From Sthenelais limicola (Eukaryota; Annelida; Polychaeta; Phyllodocida; Sigalionidae): 64,000 bases of DNA. Position 1 is the first letter of the stretch; each line of letters starts with the position of its first letter. Shown here in pieces: positions 23,311-34,867 of this stretch. Where the stretch lies: contig OW804094.1 of the NCBI GenBank assembly GCA_942159475.1, forward strand, positions 49,782,966-49,846,965, given 5' to 3'. Made by a program: the position numbers and the translations under genes. Below the pieces are notes generated by a model. It was not told the origin of the DNA and did no database searches. It saw only the letters and a program-made list of their open reading frames with translations.

Positions 23311-23942
23311 TTTAATTTGATTTGATTTATAAAATATCTTTATTCAGGACTTAAAACATTACATCGATGATGCTGTTCTCAGAAACGCCTGATGTTACAA
23401 AAAAAGTTACAATACTATGGAACATATTCCGCGAGATGACAAATGCAGAAGTTATTATGATAAGAAGAGATAATCTCAGTAATATAAATAATACACCATT
23501 TGAAGAAATATTTGTAATTAAGTTACGTAAAGACAGTAGTACACAACATCAATTTGCGGTCATACACTTGTTATCGAGACATACAATAGTAAACAGGTTG
23601 TAACCTGGGCAGTTTCAAATATAAAAACAGTTGTTAAAAACATAAGTATAGCGTCGTGCTCTATCAGAGATCCGTTGGGTATCACATATTTATGTCAACA
23701 AAAAGATTAGTATTTGTACATTCGGAAAATAATCAAACAAAACCATAGGTCATTGCATATGTATGGAAGTCTGTACACTGACAAACAAACAAAAAACAGT
23801 AAAATTCTCACAAGCATACCACAAAAAAAAACAAAAAAAAAACAAAAAAAACCCCAGAAAGGGCGATCAAGCGAGCTAAGAAAAAGCGAACAAAGTCAGT
23901 CAAGGTTGTAATGAAAGAAAAAGAATCACAGTAATAGGTCTT

Positions 23943-25842
23943 CTACATTTCAATTCTGCCAGAGTTTATAAAACCATCTAAGTAATGTTTTTTAAGAGCG
24001 TTTTTAAAGGATTTGGTATCCTCCACTAATCTAATTCTTTCCGGCAATCGGTTCCAAGAACCAGTTAGTCGCCCCAGCATGCTTCTCTTAATTCGTTGTT
24101 TTTTCCATCTAATTGATTGTATTTTTCTCCGAAAGCCACCTCTTAATAAATGCCCAGTATCTTCATTAATGAACACACCCGTCATTTTTAACAAATTCAA
24201 CGCTCGTAATTCACGTCTTATGGCAAGCGGCATTAGTTTACATCTTACATGCATATTGAAAATACCTTCGATGTCATATGTTCTACCATAAATCAAACGA
24301 AGTGTTCTATTTTGCAACTTTTGCATCCTAATGTAGTTGACTTTCGTAGACAGATCAATAAACACACATGCTTTTTCAATGATAGGTAAGATGAATGTCT
24401 TATAGATTAAGAGGCATCTTTCTCTATTTAACAGATGTTTTACTCTGGAGAGTCGTCTTATATAGTTGCTGGCAATGCCATAATTACAACTAATTTGTTT
24501 TTGCATAGAGAGCTGACTACATAACCAGATTCCCAAATACTTGAATTCTTGTACATAATTCACTACACATTGATTCAAATAGACCGGGCGAGGCTTCCTA
24601 ACATAGGCATCTAAATTACCTTTGAATATTAAAATTTGAGATTTTTTAGCATTCGCCTCAAGGCAGTTTTTAGCGGCCCAATCACCAAATTTATGTAGAT
24701 CATTTTGTATAACCAGAAAGGAATCGTTATTTAGAATCGGTGTACAGATAGCGCAATCGTCCGCGTACATCACAAGTTTACCATGAAAATTAGAGTTCAC
24801 CAGGTCATTCATATATATACAAAAGAACAATGGGCCCAAGATACTGCCCTGGGCCACACCGGCCTTCATAACAATTTTATCAGATATGTGTCCACTAAAA
24901 ACAGTTCTTTGGGTTCTACCGACACAGTAAGAGGTAAGAAGTTTCATTACTTTCTCATTTATACCCAGTGATCTTAGCTTTTGTAGCAATAAGTTAATGT
25001 TTACGCTATTAAAAGCCTTAGAGATGTCTAGGAAAGTCACTGCCGAATTTAAAGAGTGGTCCTTATACATGAGTAGAAGGTCCAATAAGGATTTTAGGGC
25101 AGTGTCCGTTCCCCTTTCCCTACGAAAGCCATGCTGGACGTCCGAGATAAGGTGGTTATTTTCTAAGTAATCAGTTAATTTTTTAACCAGTATCTTCTCG
25201 AAGATTTTGCTTATCATAGGGGTACATATAATAGGGCGGAGATCATTCAACTTTCTGCCATTCTTAACTTTAGGAATCAAGGTACACACACCGTCTTTCC
25301 ATGATTGAGGGTAAACTCCGGTAATTCTTATGCGATTAAATAATGCTACAATGTTATCGATATCAGCAACTAGAAACATCTTGAGTAACTTTGACTTCAG
25401 CCCTACAATACAAGAGGATTTGGAAAAGTCCATATCTCTTATTACTTCTCTTAGGTTGTCATTAGTAATGGGGTCCTCCCAGGAGAAAATACTTCGAGTA
25501 ACCAACTCCATAGGCTGTGTAACAGCCTGAGTGAAATTAGCTCCAATATTTCCAAAATAAGAATTCCCAGCATCAGCTGCAGCCTTATTTTCTAACCTTG
25601 TACCATTATTATCAATGATAAAAGGAATCTTACTGTCAATTGGCTTATTGCTATATACCTTCGATAGGATGTCCCAAAACTTTTTGGGGTTACCCATGTT
25701 GATATCAAGCTGTCTTGCAATATAATTTCTCTTAGTTTTAATTGCAAGTCCTTTAACCTCACGTTTCAGACGACGCGCATTAGACCAGAGCTCTACATTA
25801 TTTTTTGACTTATACACCTTTCTGAAGGCCTTGTTTTTCTCT
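23943..25842 (-). pseudogene. LINE reverse transcriptase (624+ codons open)
   Basis: RNA-directed DNA polymerase of the LINE. Residue positions counted from 25817: linker with NPKKFWDILSKVYSNK (about 43-58), RT entry MDFSKSSCIVGLKSK (129-143), LRPIICTPMISKIFEK (193-208), QHGFRRERGTDTA (228-240), VTFLDISKAFNSV (260-272, first catalytic Asp), GVAQGSILGPLFF (320-332), MYADDCAI (350-357, YADD box) and SWNRLPERIR near the C-terminus. The frame has no stop over about 1.9 kb and the catalytic Asp residues are kept. It lacks its own start: one lost base at about 25842 separates it from the endonuclease frame. Confidence 0.9.
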
Positions 25843-26659
25843 CTTTTAGCTCAGCAGGACAGGCAGGTTTATTGACATTTCTCCTCTTAGAAGGAATCAT
25901 AGGTGCCACCTTGTCTAACACAGTAATATAGTCATTATACAACAACTCCCAATTACCTTCTGTCGTTCGTACAATGTCCCTATTGACTTCCCTGAGATCA
26001 AGAGAGTCAAGTGACTCCTTCAGCATCGGGGTGTTAAGTCGCCTACAGTCCCTATAATATCTTGGATTATTATTTTCAGTTATTCTGTTCTTTTTCAATA
26101 TACAGTACACTGGGCAATGATCACTTAACCAAACATCAAGAACTCCTGAGCCGTCGACAAATCTACAGTCGGTGAATATTACATCCAAAAGGGTAGATGA
26201 CACAGCGGTTTCCCTAGTGGGTAACGTAATTAACTGTTTCAAGCCAATAAGATTACAGATGTTAGTTAATCTTTTCACATTATTATTTTCTTTATCGAGC
26301 ATATTGATATTTATATCTCCCGCGAAGATGATCTCCAATCTTTCATTCAAGACGGAAGTGAGCATCTTTTTGATTGTATCAAAAAAGATATTCAATTTAC
26401 CACCAGGAGGACGATACACTGTCACATATATAATAGGTTTCCTTTTACCAGCTTTTAGTTTTACAGTGAGCAGTTCTATGTCTTTGTTATTAATACAGAA
26501 CATGGGCATTTCCGTACAGCAGTAAGTTTCACGGTAATACAATATAATACCTCCTCCCCTTTTATTTTCGGCGCGATCCTGTCTAACAAAGGAATAGTTC
26601 CTGATCTTTAGGAGATGTGGTGGAGTACCATCATTTAAAAACCTCAATCGACAAAGCAC
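25843..26659 (-). pseudogene. LINE AP-type endonuclease, N-terminally truncated
   Basis: Nicks target DNA to prime reverse transcription. Visible motifs: KRGGGIILYYRE, VTVYRPPGG, IIFAGDINI (active-site GD.N), TLLDVIFTD and WLSDHCPVYC (SDH catalytic His). The first strand and its catalytic Asn/Glu are missing because of 5' truncation. After PACPAELKERK the frame runs into unrelated residues and a stop, while the +1 frame continues into the RT linker. Confidence 0.85.
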
Positions 26660-26665
26660 AGACTA

Positions 26666-27381
26666 GACATTTTATAATTCTCACATCTACTGTCAGCTTT
26701 TTCTGACTTATTATCTTCACTTTACTGCATTTAGCTTCCTTGTTTCATGTCCCTTGTATAATGAAATATCAAAAATTTGTCCCCAGAAGTTTCTATTTAT
26801 GTGACCCATCACTGGAATCGTTGCATATATACATGTCTGTTTCTGAATAGCTGGAATAACAACCAATACAAGAACTAACGTGTTTCGAGTGATTTATATG
26901 AATATTTAAATTATTTAATAAGGACATGTATCTTGAGTGACAGGTATTTTCTTCTTCTTTTTTTTTATTTAGTATTTTTATACAGCACATCTTCTGTAAT
27001 AACGACAGTTGAGTTATCAACAAACAAGTACATTGTACAGTAAAGTTCAATAATCAAATGGCATTAACATTGAGATATGGGCTCACAGATGACAATCCAA
27101 TACAGAATAACCATGGTCTTCCGCCCACCGCTGTGTCTATCTAGATCTAACTCTATTTAACAAAGTCCAAAGTAAGACCCAAGGTCAAGATCAGAAACAA
27201 AATTAAATGAAATAAATTTAGAAGTTATTGGGACATTGTTGTAAGCTATGCTAGGCCACGGCCGGGTCCGTTGCATAATGGATCCTTACTTATACTGTTC
27301 CTTGATACAGTTAGAAGGACACCGGGAGAGACATGATTCATTTGCCTCATTATAGCAAGGTTAATATGTATTTCTAATACA
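26666..27381. other. no gene recognised
   Basis: No supported feature; the 85-codon minus frame at 26793-27050 has no motif. Confidence 0.4.
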
Positions 27382-27810
27382 TATGTGATGTGTTTCAGGA
27401 AAATGAATCAAAAGTCGCAAAATTTGTATTTTCCAAAGTAATTTATTAACAAGAGCTCTTTGTTAGAATGTTCTCATTCTTGAGGTGTCTAGACCTTGAA
27501 GTCGCATGAATGCATGCATTTACTTAATTTCAGGATAGTGTATTAAATATATCCATGCGTTTCTATCCTATCCATCCTATAGAGTAATTCAGCTGCTTTA
27601 CTTCCTTCTAAATATCCGGCCAAAATTATTGCAAACTTTCTTTTCCAAAATAACAAATATCTAACTTAAAATATAAAAGTACTTACTTTAATATTAGATG
27701 TCCTACTGTTTAATATCATTGGAATCACCTTGATCTCATCTTTTCAAATAGGATTGTATGTGTATCTCAAAATTCATTTTTCTAGGTATTTTCCTGAAAC
27801 ACATCACATA
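27382..27810 (-). mobile_element. TGTGATGTG MITE, full length
   Basis: Both ends are present: ATGTGATGTGTTTCAGGAAA at the left and CCTGAAACACATCACATA at the right, with the complete internal order of blocks in reverse orientation. The right terminal repeat has lost about 15 bp (the GCGACTTGTGACTC part). TA flanks both ends. Confidence 0.9.
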
Positions 27811-28056
27811 AGTATGCTATTTTATTGCTATTGTCATTTATCAATTATTAAAAAGAATCTGTATTGCACAACTTATCAAGACTCTTCAATGACCAGCATC
27901 ATTTGTTTTTATGTTTGGAATGAGAATGCACTGCAGTCTGCGAACGCAACGACCTCAGAGGAAAAAAACATCAGTCCAGCCTTTACACTCGCAAGCCCAA
28001 ATGCTAACAAGCTCTCTATTAGGGGCCTCGCAATCCGAAACTTCAAGAGGACGATT

Positions 28057-28345
28057 CTTTTTCAAAATATCTTTATTCAGGGTTTGAGTACACAGCTCAT
28101 TCTTATGAGTGCTTTACGTGTGTGCCATGCTCCGTGCGTAATCCGTACATGTATACATACAAGGGTGCGCTTTCTTTTCGAGTCTATACTATACTATAAG
28201 TTTCCTAGGTGTTTTCATATCACACCAGAAAATATATATTTACTTCCTTCACGATATTCAAATATTATACACGATAAGAGGCCTCTATGACCTGATGTTA
28301 AAGTAAAAATGTACAACTGATTTGAAAACAAAATATTCTTCAAAT
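28057..28345 (-). mobile_element. LINE 3' tail, related to the 23.3-kb LINE
   Basis: TTTTCAAAATATCTTTATTCAGG repeats the terminus of the LINE at 23311-26665 (minus strand CCTGAATAAAGATATTTT). Only untranslated sequence is visible; the 5' limit is uncertain. Confidence 0.5.
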
Positions 28346-28348
28346 ATC

Positions 28349-29225
28349 GTAATAATTAGCACTTATAGGACGAGTTGCCGCACGGCGCGTAAATAAAGGA
28401 CGAGACCGCAGGTCGAGTCCTTTATTTATGCGTCGTGCGGCAATGAGTCCTATAAGTTGATTATTATACATGCCTTATAGTAAGTTGATTGCATCGGCAA
28501 CCTTGCTTCGGCAATCTTGCGCCACCAAACTTGCGTCGCCATGACAACGAGCTGGTAATGTACTAGTCCAATACCACGTTACAAGTAATGTGCGGCTGTC
28601 GGGGCCTCAGTATTGAATGCGTGTATAATAATTAGCACTTATAGGACGAGTTGCCGCACGGCGCGTAAATAAAGGACGAGACCGCAGGTCGAGTTGATTA
28701 TTATACATGCCTTATAGTAAGTTGATTGCGTCGGCAACCTTGCGTCGGCAATCTTGCGCCACCAAACTTGCGTCGCCATGACAACGAGCTGGTAATGTAC
28801 TAGTCCAATACCACGCTACAAGTAATGTGCGGCTGTCGGGGCCTCAGTATTGAATGCGTGTATAATAATTAGCACTTATTGGACGAGTTGCCGCACGGCG
28901 CGTAAATAATGGACGAGATCGGAGATCGAGTCCTTTATTTACGCGTCCGTGTGACAACGAGTCCTATAAGTTGATTATTATACATGCCTAGATTTGCATG
29001 TAAAACGTGCTTAATCAAAAAGATGATAACATAATTTACCATAATATCTGGTTTTCGTATAAAAGGAATGTAATTAGAATAAACAGTTGAAATATGGAGA
29101 AAGAAAGCACTGCACCGGCAAACTTGCGTCGGCAACCTTGCGTCGGCAAACTTGCGCCACAAAACTTGCGTCGGCATGACAACGCGCCGGTAATGTACTA
29201 GTCCAATACCGCATTACAAGTAGCA
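28349..29225. repeat. tandem palindromic repeat units (3 copies)
   Basis: Each unit opens with a palindrome (AGCACTTATAGGACGAG..CTCGTCCTATAAG type) whose arms include CGCGTAAATAAAGGACGAG. It is followed by a block of GTCGGCAACCTTGCG words, ATGACAACGAGC and GGTAATGTACTAGTCCAATA, then GAATGCGTGTATAAT. Units start at about 28351, 28622 and 28861. Unit 2 has lost the right palindrome arm; unit 3 is interrupted at about 28990-29105. A further fragment lies at 30886-30935. Confidence 0.85.
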
Positions 29226-29299
29226 AGTGCCTTCGGCACTTGGATTGTAGAGGAGTTGTATTTCTACTTCTTATAGGAATCCGACAATTTACTGGACTT

Positions 29300-29386
29300 T
29301 TTTTTAAAATTTGGAGATATTAATTTGATTGCCAAAAATGGCTAAAATCACAGGGTGCCTACGTCGGGGTAGTAAGGTCTTTGAAA
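29300..29386 (+). mobile_element. fragment of the 4.2-kb motif-array element
   Basis: TTGGAGATATT, then ATGGCTAAAATCACAGGGTGCCTACGTCGGGGTAGTAA, matches the minus strand of 19145-19225 with an internal deletion. It shows that the 4.2-kb element belongs to a family. Confidence 0.7.
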
Positions 29387-29752
29387 AATGATTATTATTA
29401 TTCATCTTTCACAACTTAGTACCTGAGCATTCAATTGATATGAACAATATATTTTACTCTAGTGCTATATTCTAGCCTTTTTAATTATGAATACATTTTA
29501 AACAGCATGTACTGAAACATCTATGCAGGAAAGACAATTCATCCTATAAACTTGTCTGTTATACCAAATGCATCACAAACATTTCAGCATTACAGAGAAT
29601 TTTGGTAATCTAATTTCATCAGATATATAATTTATTTAGGTAATTGAACACATTAAGGAGTTAAAGAAAGACAGATTAATTATATATTGTTCCATAATGT
29701 ACCTTGAGTATGATGAAACAATCCTCTCAGGGTTTCACCTGTATTGAATTTA
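29387..29752. other. no gene recognised
   Basis: AT-rich; no supported feature. Confidence 0.4.
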
Positions 29753-29825
29753 GCCCCCCCCCCCCCCCACACACACACACATTGACCCCCTCCCCCCAAC
29801 TCCCGCCGACATCCCCCCCGCCGCC
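29753..29825 (+). repeat. compound poly-C/(CA)n tract
   Basis: About 15 C, then (AC)n, then further C-rich sequence. The same compound order (C run, CA repeat, C-rich) is at 33316-33360. Confidence 0.85.
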
Positions 29826-30189
29826 CATCCCGTCGAAAATCATACTATTGCTTTGGGGTATTATTTTCTGAAAAAATATATTCTCCTCTATATATAATCC
29901 TAAACAAATAACATTCACGCTCAAATATTAAGGGATCTTGAGTCCAAAACGTGAGGAAAGGTTATTTTTGCATAGGAATAGCATTGCATAGAAATTAGAA
30001 CATATCACAAAATCCAAATCTGATTCAGGCCCATTGATATAAGCTCTATAGCCTACCTAGGACGACCGGGCTTATGTCTTGAAATGAAAGAAAGTAATAA
30101 CTTTAGTGATAACTTGATTATAGATTTTCATATATCAACTAGAACTTACCACTATAAAGGTAAATAATATGAAGTGGTTTAACAAAATA

Positions 30190-30396
30190 TCATGCAAAAA
30201 ATGATTTCTGTATGCTTGATGAAAGATGCACACATGCGTGCATTGAATGAAGCAGGAAGAAAAAATTCGATCAATATTTCTTATTGTTCTAAAGATCTAT
30301 GTTTCCAAAATTGGGAAGTTTTTGTCCGTCACCGTCCTGATGGCCCCCGTCACCGTCCATGACGGTACTTCTATATTGATTTTCATAATGATCCTA
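30190..30396 (+). repeat. dispersed repeat, pair with 59612-59808
   Basis: Shares CTATGTTTCCAAAAT, ATGATGGCCCCCGTCACCGTCCATGA-type and TTGATTTTCATAATGATCC blocks with the copy near 59.7 kb, same orientation. No coding sequence; nature unknown. Confidence 0.7.
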
Positions 30397-30479
30397 TTAA
30401 GCTGTACCAGAGGTTCTGGTACCCTAACATTCACAGGCCTGTGTGCCCTAAGGGCATAGGTAAGTTACCCTATTATTCT

Positions 30480-31740
30480 CCTGCACCACGCAGGGTCTTG
30501 GGAGTGAGTTACATAATCTGCTAACTAAATCCGAGAGACTGGAAAGACAGCCTCAGTGCGGAGCGAGGGTCTGGGGGTAGTGAGGCGTGACGATCTCAGC
30601 TTGACCAAAACATGTACTTGCTGGGTGGTAAAGGAATTCGAAATAGTTTGTTGTAGGGGAGAGAATGGAGAAAGAAAGGATATATTAATTAATATATCTC
30701 CTGTACATCCCTGCGGATAAGCATTTATTTAATACAGTATTAATAACTTTCATAAGAAGAACTTTAAAATCCATAGTATACTGAGTGATAAGCGTGCACC
30801 TGCACCAATGCGTACACTGAGTGAGAGGCGTGCAGTTGCCACACTTTGTGCTCTGGTCAGCGCCATAGTTGTTTTCCATAAGAGGGAATGAGCGGCTGTC
30901 AGGGCCTCGGTAGTGAATGCGTGTATAATAAACTAAAATATTGGAAAATGAAAATACAGGTTTCACAAAAATGCAAAAGTGTTACAGTACATATGTACAT
31001 GATTTCAACAAGTGCACAGTTATTCACCTTGCCTCCCGGCCGATTATACACGTACATTGTGCATCAATCTATTGATAGAATATGATTTGCCAGGCATAGG
31101 GACCTAATCCCTTTTTATGCTATGAGCCTGAGTCTTTTCTACAGTGATGTATTTATCCTGTTGTCGTCACTATTTGTGTTTTCTATTTCTACACTGAATA
31201 TGGATACCAATCTATTGTCATGGTCCTGTGTATGTAGAAAATAATACTCAGGATCATAAGATGGTAAGTGCTCTTCATTGCGTTTGATGCAAAGATATTG
31301 TTTGTTACTTTCTATCGAAAGCAATGGGAATACACACGATATGTACCTTTACTTTATTGTATGAGAATTACATCTATATGAATGAAGTCAATAGATGACA
31401 GACATATATTTTTCTTGGTATCTTATATTTGATTACTATAATCATAAACGTATCTATTAATATTATACTAGTTGTTATAAATCGAATTATGGTGTGAAGA
31501 TTACATTTGTTTTTTAATCTCTAAATCTTGGGAAGATAAATAATAATACATTATCAATCCCATTAGGATCTATTCACTTATACATTTTGTACTTATATCA
31601 CTGGTATTCTTTGTTTGTCCATGGCGTTTGGTCGTAGTGAGATTATGTAACAATATAGTACTGAATAGGCTATCAAACCAACATAGAATTGGCAATGAGT
31701 TCCTCTCTACCTGAATGTGTCTGAGCACAGGAGAAATGCA
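30480..31740. other. no gene recognised
   Basis: Contains only a fragment of the palindromic repeat family at 30886-30935. Frames of 61-93 codons have no motifs. Confidence 0.4.
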
Positions 31741-32139
31741 AATGTGATGTGTTACAGGAGAATTTCAGATGGCATCATATTTGAAAAGATGAGATCAGGC
31801 CAATTCCGATGATAGTAAACAGGATAACGTCTAATAAGTATTTCTATACTCAAGCTTTATATTGTTATTTCTGAACAAAAGAGTTTGCAGTATTTATGGG
31901 TGAGTAATTACCAGTATAGTAACTAAATAACTAGATACTCCATACGAAGATCTTCAATACACAAGGACATAATAATTATTTAATACAATGTCCTATTAGT
32001 TGGTACATAGATGTATATGACTAAAGGTACTACACCCTTTTAATATCAGAACATTTTAAAAAAGAAACCTTGTAAATAGGACACTTTGAAACATATCAGT
32101 TTTGCGACTTGTGTCTCATTTTCCTGTAACACATCACAA
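31741..32139 (+). mobile_element. TGTGATGTG MITE, full length (reference copy)
   Basis: About 400 bp with inverted ends: TGTGATGTGTTACAGGAGAA at the left and TTTTGCGACTTGTGTCTCAT..AACACATCACA at the right. Family block order in this orientation: terminal repeat, ATCATATTTGAAAAGATGAG, GATTCCAATGATAGTAAACA, AAGTATTTCTATA, TTTGCAATATTTCTGGGTGG, AGTAGCTAAATA, AATACACTGTCCT, right terminal repeat. The dinucleotide at family ends is often TA, suggesting a TA target. No ORF, so movement would need a transposase in trans. Confidence 0.9.
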
Positions 32140-32689
32140 ATACCAGACACTTTAACGATAGCAAACTATGAGTTTAATTCCCTAGCGTTAATTTTAAATT
32201 AAAAGTAGACAACTTCATTACTCAGAGCATCCAGGTGCCCTGGGATTTTACAATAATGAAGCAATCAATACCTCTTGTGCACATGAATCAGACATACCAC
32301 CCATGCGTATAGTTTAGCTGTTAGACTGACTGTGCAAATACTGCAGTAAAGACGGAGGACTGTAGCCGAGTCATCCCCCATCCCAGGGTGACCATACGTC
32401 TTGCCTAAGACTTCTGCCCTTCGGGATGCAAAGATAAGCAACAAGACCTGCAAATGTATACAACCCTGTGGTCCACGGAGGCAGATACTAAAGGATTAAC
32501 GACCAACATCGGGCCTGCTTGTGACCTGTTTGATGCATAATCATGAGGCACAACCTAAAGATAATGTACAACATTGCACCAGCAGGCCCGAAATGGAGAT
32601 TAGTAATCGTTGTAGTCTCTGTTTGAAGTGGGTATAAGCCATGGACAGTTCAAGGCAGTGAAGACAGTTCAAGGCAATTTCAAAAGGTA
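32140..32689. other. no gene recognised
   Basis: No supported feature; the 62-codon minus frame at 32265-32453 has no motif. Confidence 0.4.
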
Positions 32690-33315
32690 TGGACTCTTCA
32701 GAAGCCCTGTAGCAAAAACATCCAGACAGAATCCTTCCAAATTTCTGTCAAATAACCTTTAGAGGATTTAAAAAAGAATGGAACAAAATAGACAAAATGC
32801 TTAGTCTTTTATCAACGTTAACTGAGAGTGCAACTTTAAAACCTGATGAGGAAGCCACAGGGTCAAACCCACAATGTTTCAAAAGTCAATTGAACGAGTT
32901 GCAGTTGAAGTTTTATTATTCTAATACTGTTTTGCTGTTTTAAAATATTCACAACCTGTGTCAGCTTAATTCAATTAATTTCCGTTTCCAAGGGAAACGT
33001 TTGATGAGTTCAGTTACATGAAACCCATGGTCAAGTGACAATTATTGTATAAGAATATAATATTCTGACTTTTATTGATGGAGCAACTTTATTGGAGGTT
33101 ATACAGTAATCAGACTGACAGAAGTGTTACATGACACAGCCATTGGTTGGTGATGTATTACTAGAGAAGCAAAACAAGTACTTGTAATGATAGATGATGA
33201 TATAATCAAAGATTTGATCTTTCAAAGCCACACTGCCTGCCGATCTGTCCTGCTGATTTATCTGAGATTAACACTAACTGCAATAATATCACATGCAACA
33301 TGGACGGGTTCAACG

Positions 33316-33347
<32 letters not shown>

Positions 33348-34255
33348 CCCACCCCAAACCCCCGAGATCAGATTCTAATCAATGATGGACGTTTGTCTAC
33401 TCAATAGCTTCATTTGCAGATTACCGTAAATCTGTGAATAAAAATAGTACAACTCCACTCCGTCCCTGTGTCTACCATGTAACTCCCTATCGTGTTTCAT
33501 TTTATGATTATTCAACTAGTATCACTTATACTCGGATTCAACCGTTACATCTATACATAGGTTCATGTTATGAAGGAAGATTAGCATATAACATAGCACC
33601 AGTAATTTGGTTAAATACAAGTTTAAACAATCTCCTATCTGCATCTGCATCCTATATGCCAGATCTACTATACGACAGTGTTCCTATGCATAATAAAAAT
33701 AAAAGCCCCTCGCTATCACTAGATTTTATGTAGTGCATTGAATGGACAACAATAAAGGATGATGTGAAATATGTAACACAAAGAAAATTTAAAGACTACT
33801 AACTCAATAATTAACTCGAGTGAGTGAGAAAAAGTGGGTTTTATGAGTTCACAAAAGGAAGTCATCGTCCAAAATTAACAAAACAAAAACAGTGGCTTCC
33901 TAATTGTGATTTGCGATTATAATTCGTTATAGCGTTATTATAGGAATCCGAAGTCAACTTTGAAGATTCATAATTGGATGAGGTTTGTTGGAGCAGGTGG
34001 AGCACATGGTGAGTTGACACTGGTTAGGGTGAGAACACGTCCTTACCTCTTCACCGTTGGAGGTAATACGATACACCTCGTCACATCTTTGCCTGTAATA
34101 AAGTGAGAACAAGCGTTGTTAACGCTGCACTCTCAGTTAACCTCGGTCAATAACTAAATATTCTTGTTCCATTCTTTTCCAACCTATCTAAAACTCCAAC
34201 ATTTCAAGGATTTTGTCAGGTTGTTTTTGCTACAGAGTTTCTCAAGCGTCCTGAT
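32690..34255. mobile_element. segment bounded by about 150-bp inverted repeats
   Basis: Left arm 32690-32840 and right arm 34115-34255 match in reverse complement (CTGTAGCAAAAACA, AAAAGAATGGAACAA, GTTAACTGAGAGTGCA). The left arm leads into CCTGATGAGGAAGCC, similar to the hammerhead-like tail at 2.67 kb. A 99-codon frame (33434-33733) lies inside but has no recognisable domain. Inverted pseudo-LTRs of a Penelope-like element or two opposed repeat copies are both possible. Confidence 0.5.
33316..33360 (+). repeat. compound poly-C/(CA)n tract
   Basis: A run of about 16 C followed by (CA)n and C-rich sequence, like that at 29753. Confidence 0.85.
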
Positions 34256-34260
34256 TTATA

Positions 34261-34427
34261 CACTGCAAGTGAAACCGTATTCGTACTAAACGTTTTTGAA
34301 GACGTTTTTTTTGTTCCCTTTTAGAAAACGTTTTTTTTTTCTGTTACCACGTTCAAAAACGTTTAGCTTCTATATTACCGTCTAGGCATTAAAAACCGTC
34401 TTCAATAGCATATCAGAAACGTTTAGA
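34261..34427. mobile_element. TIR-type element, inverted copy of 1-143
   Basis: Starts exactly with CACTGCAAGTGAAACCGT and continues with the GAAGACG and AAACGTTTAG words of 1-143 in reverse complement. The far end is undefined. Confidence 0.6.
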
Positions 34428-34867
34428 TAACTAAAAATCAAGTAAGGGAGAATAAAAACTGATTGAAAGTTGCCTAAAAATGAAGACATAGGTAAGATCC
34501 AATTTGCAAGACCATTTATAGGCCATTTTTATAGACAATTGTTTAGGGGATACATCATGAAACAAATGAGGAGAAATACAAATAAAGTATTTCTTAATTA
34601 GTTCTTTATTACCTAAAGATGTTACATAAAGCAAGATATGCAGACAGGTAGAAACTAACTGCTTGTTGCGAGATTTCGATACCATTAAGAAATGAGAACA
34701 TTATTGAAAGGGTTTACTCTCTGAAAGGGTTTACACACACTAATCTCATTGCAATTATATCAACTCACTATTCTAAATCCCAGAGATAAAAATACAAACA
34801 ATAACATATAACATATCTCTAGATTTTATACCCTGAAAGTTAAATATTGACCACCTAAGAGGCAAAT

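Larger units (their letters stand above)
23311..26665 (-). mobile_element. near-complete LINE (endonuclease plus RT), 5'-truncated
   Basis: Best-preserved retrotransposon of the window. On the minus strand: endonuclease frame (26659-25843), RT frame (25842-23943), then about 630 bp of 3' untranslated sequence ending in GTCCTGAATAAAGATATTTT and a TCAAATCAAATT tail. The endonuclease N-terminus is missing, as expected from incomplete target-primed reverse transcription. The plus-strand end at 48580-48660 shares this 3' terminus. Domain order and RT motifs fit the Jockey/CR1 group; the clade is not settled. Confidence 0.9.

Noticed and set aside
23001..23315. A 104-codon plus frame
   Set aside because: Ends at the 3' boundary of an antisense LINE; unremarkable composition and no motif.
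27730..28290. A 186-codon plus-strand frame
   Set aside because: It spans the right end of a MITE and a LINE 3' tail in antisense; no recognisable domain, and the frame crosses unrelated repeats.
28349..29225. CRISPR-like array
   Set aside because: Units are too long and palindrome-headed, spacers are not distinct, and the context is eukaryotic.
33434..33733. A 99-codon plus frame as a host gene
   Set aside because: No motif, no splice or promoter support, and it lies between inverted repeats.
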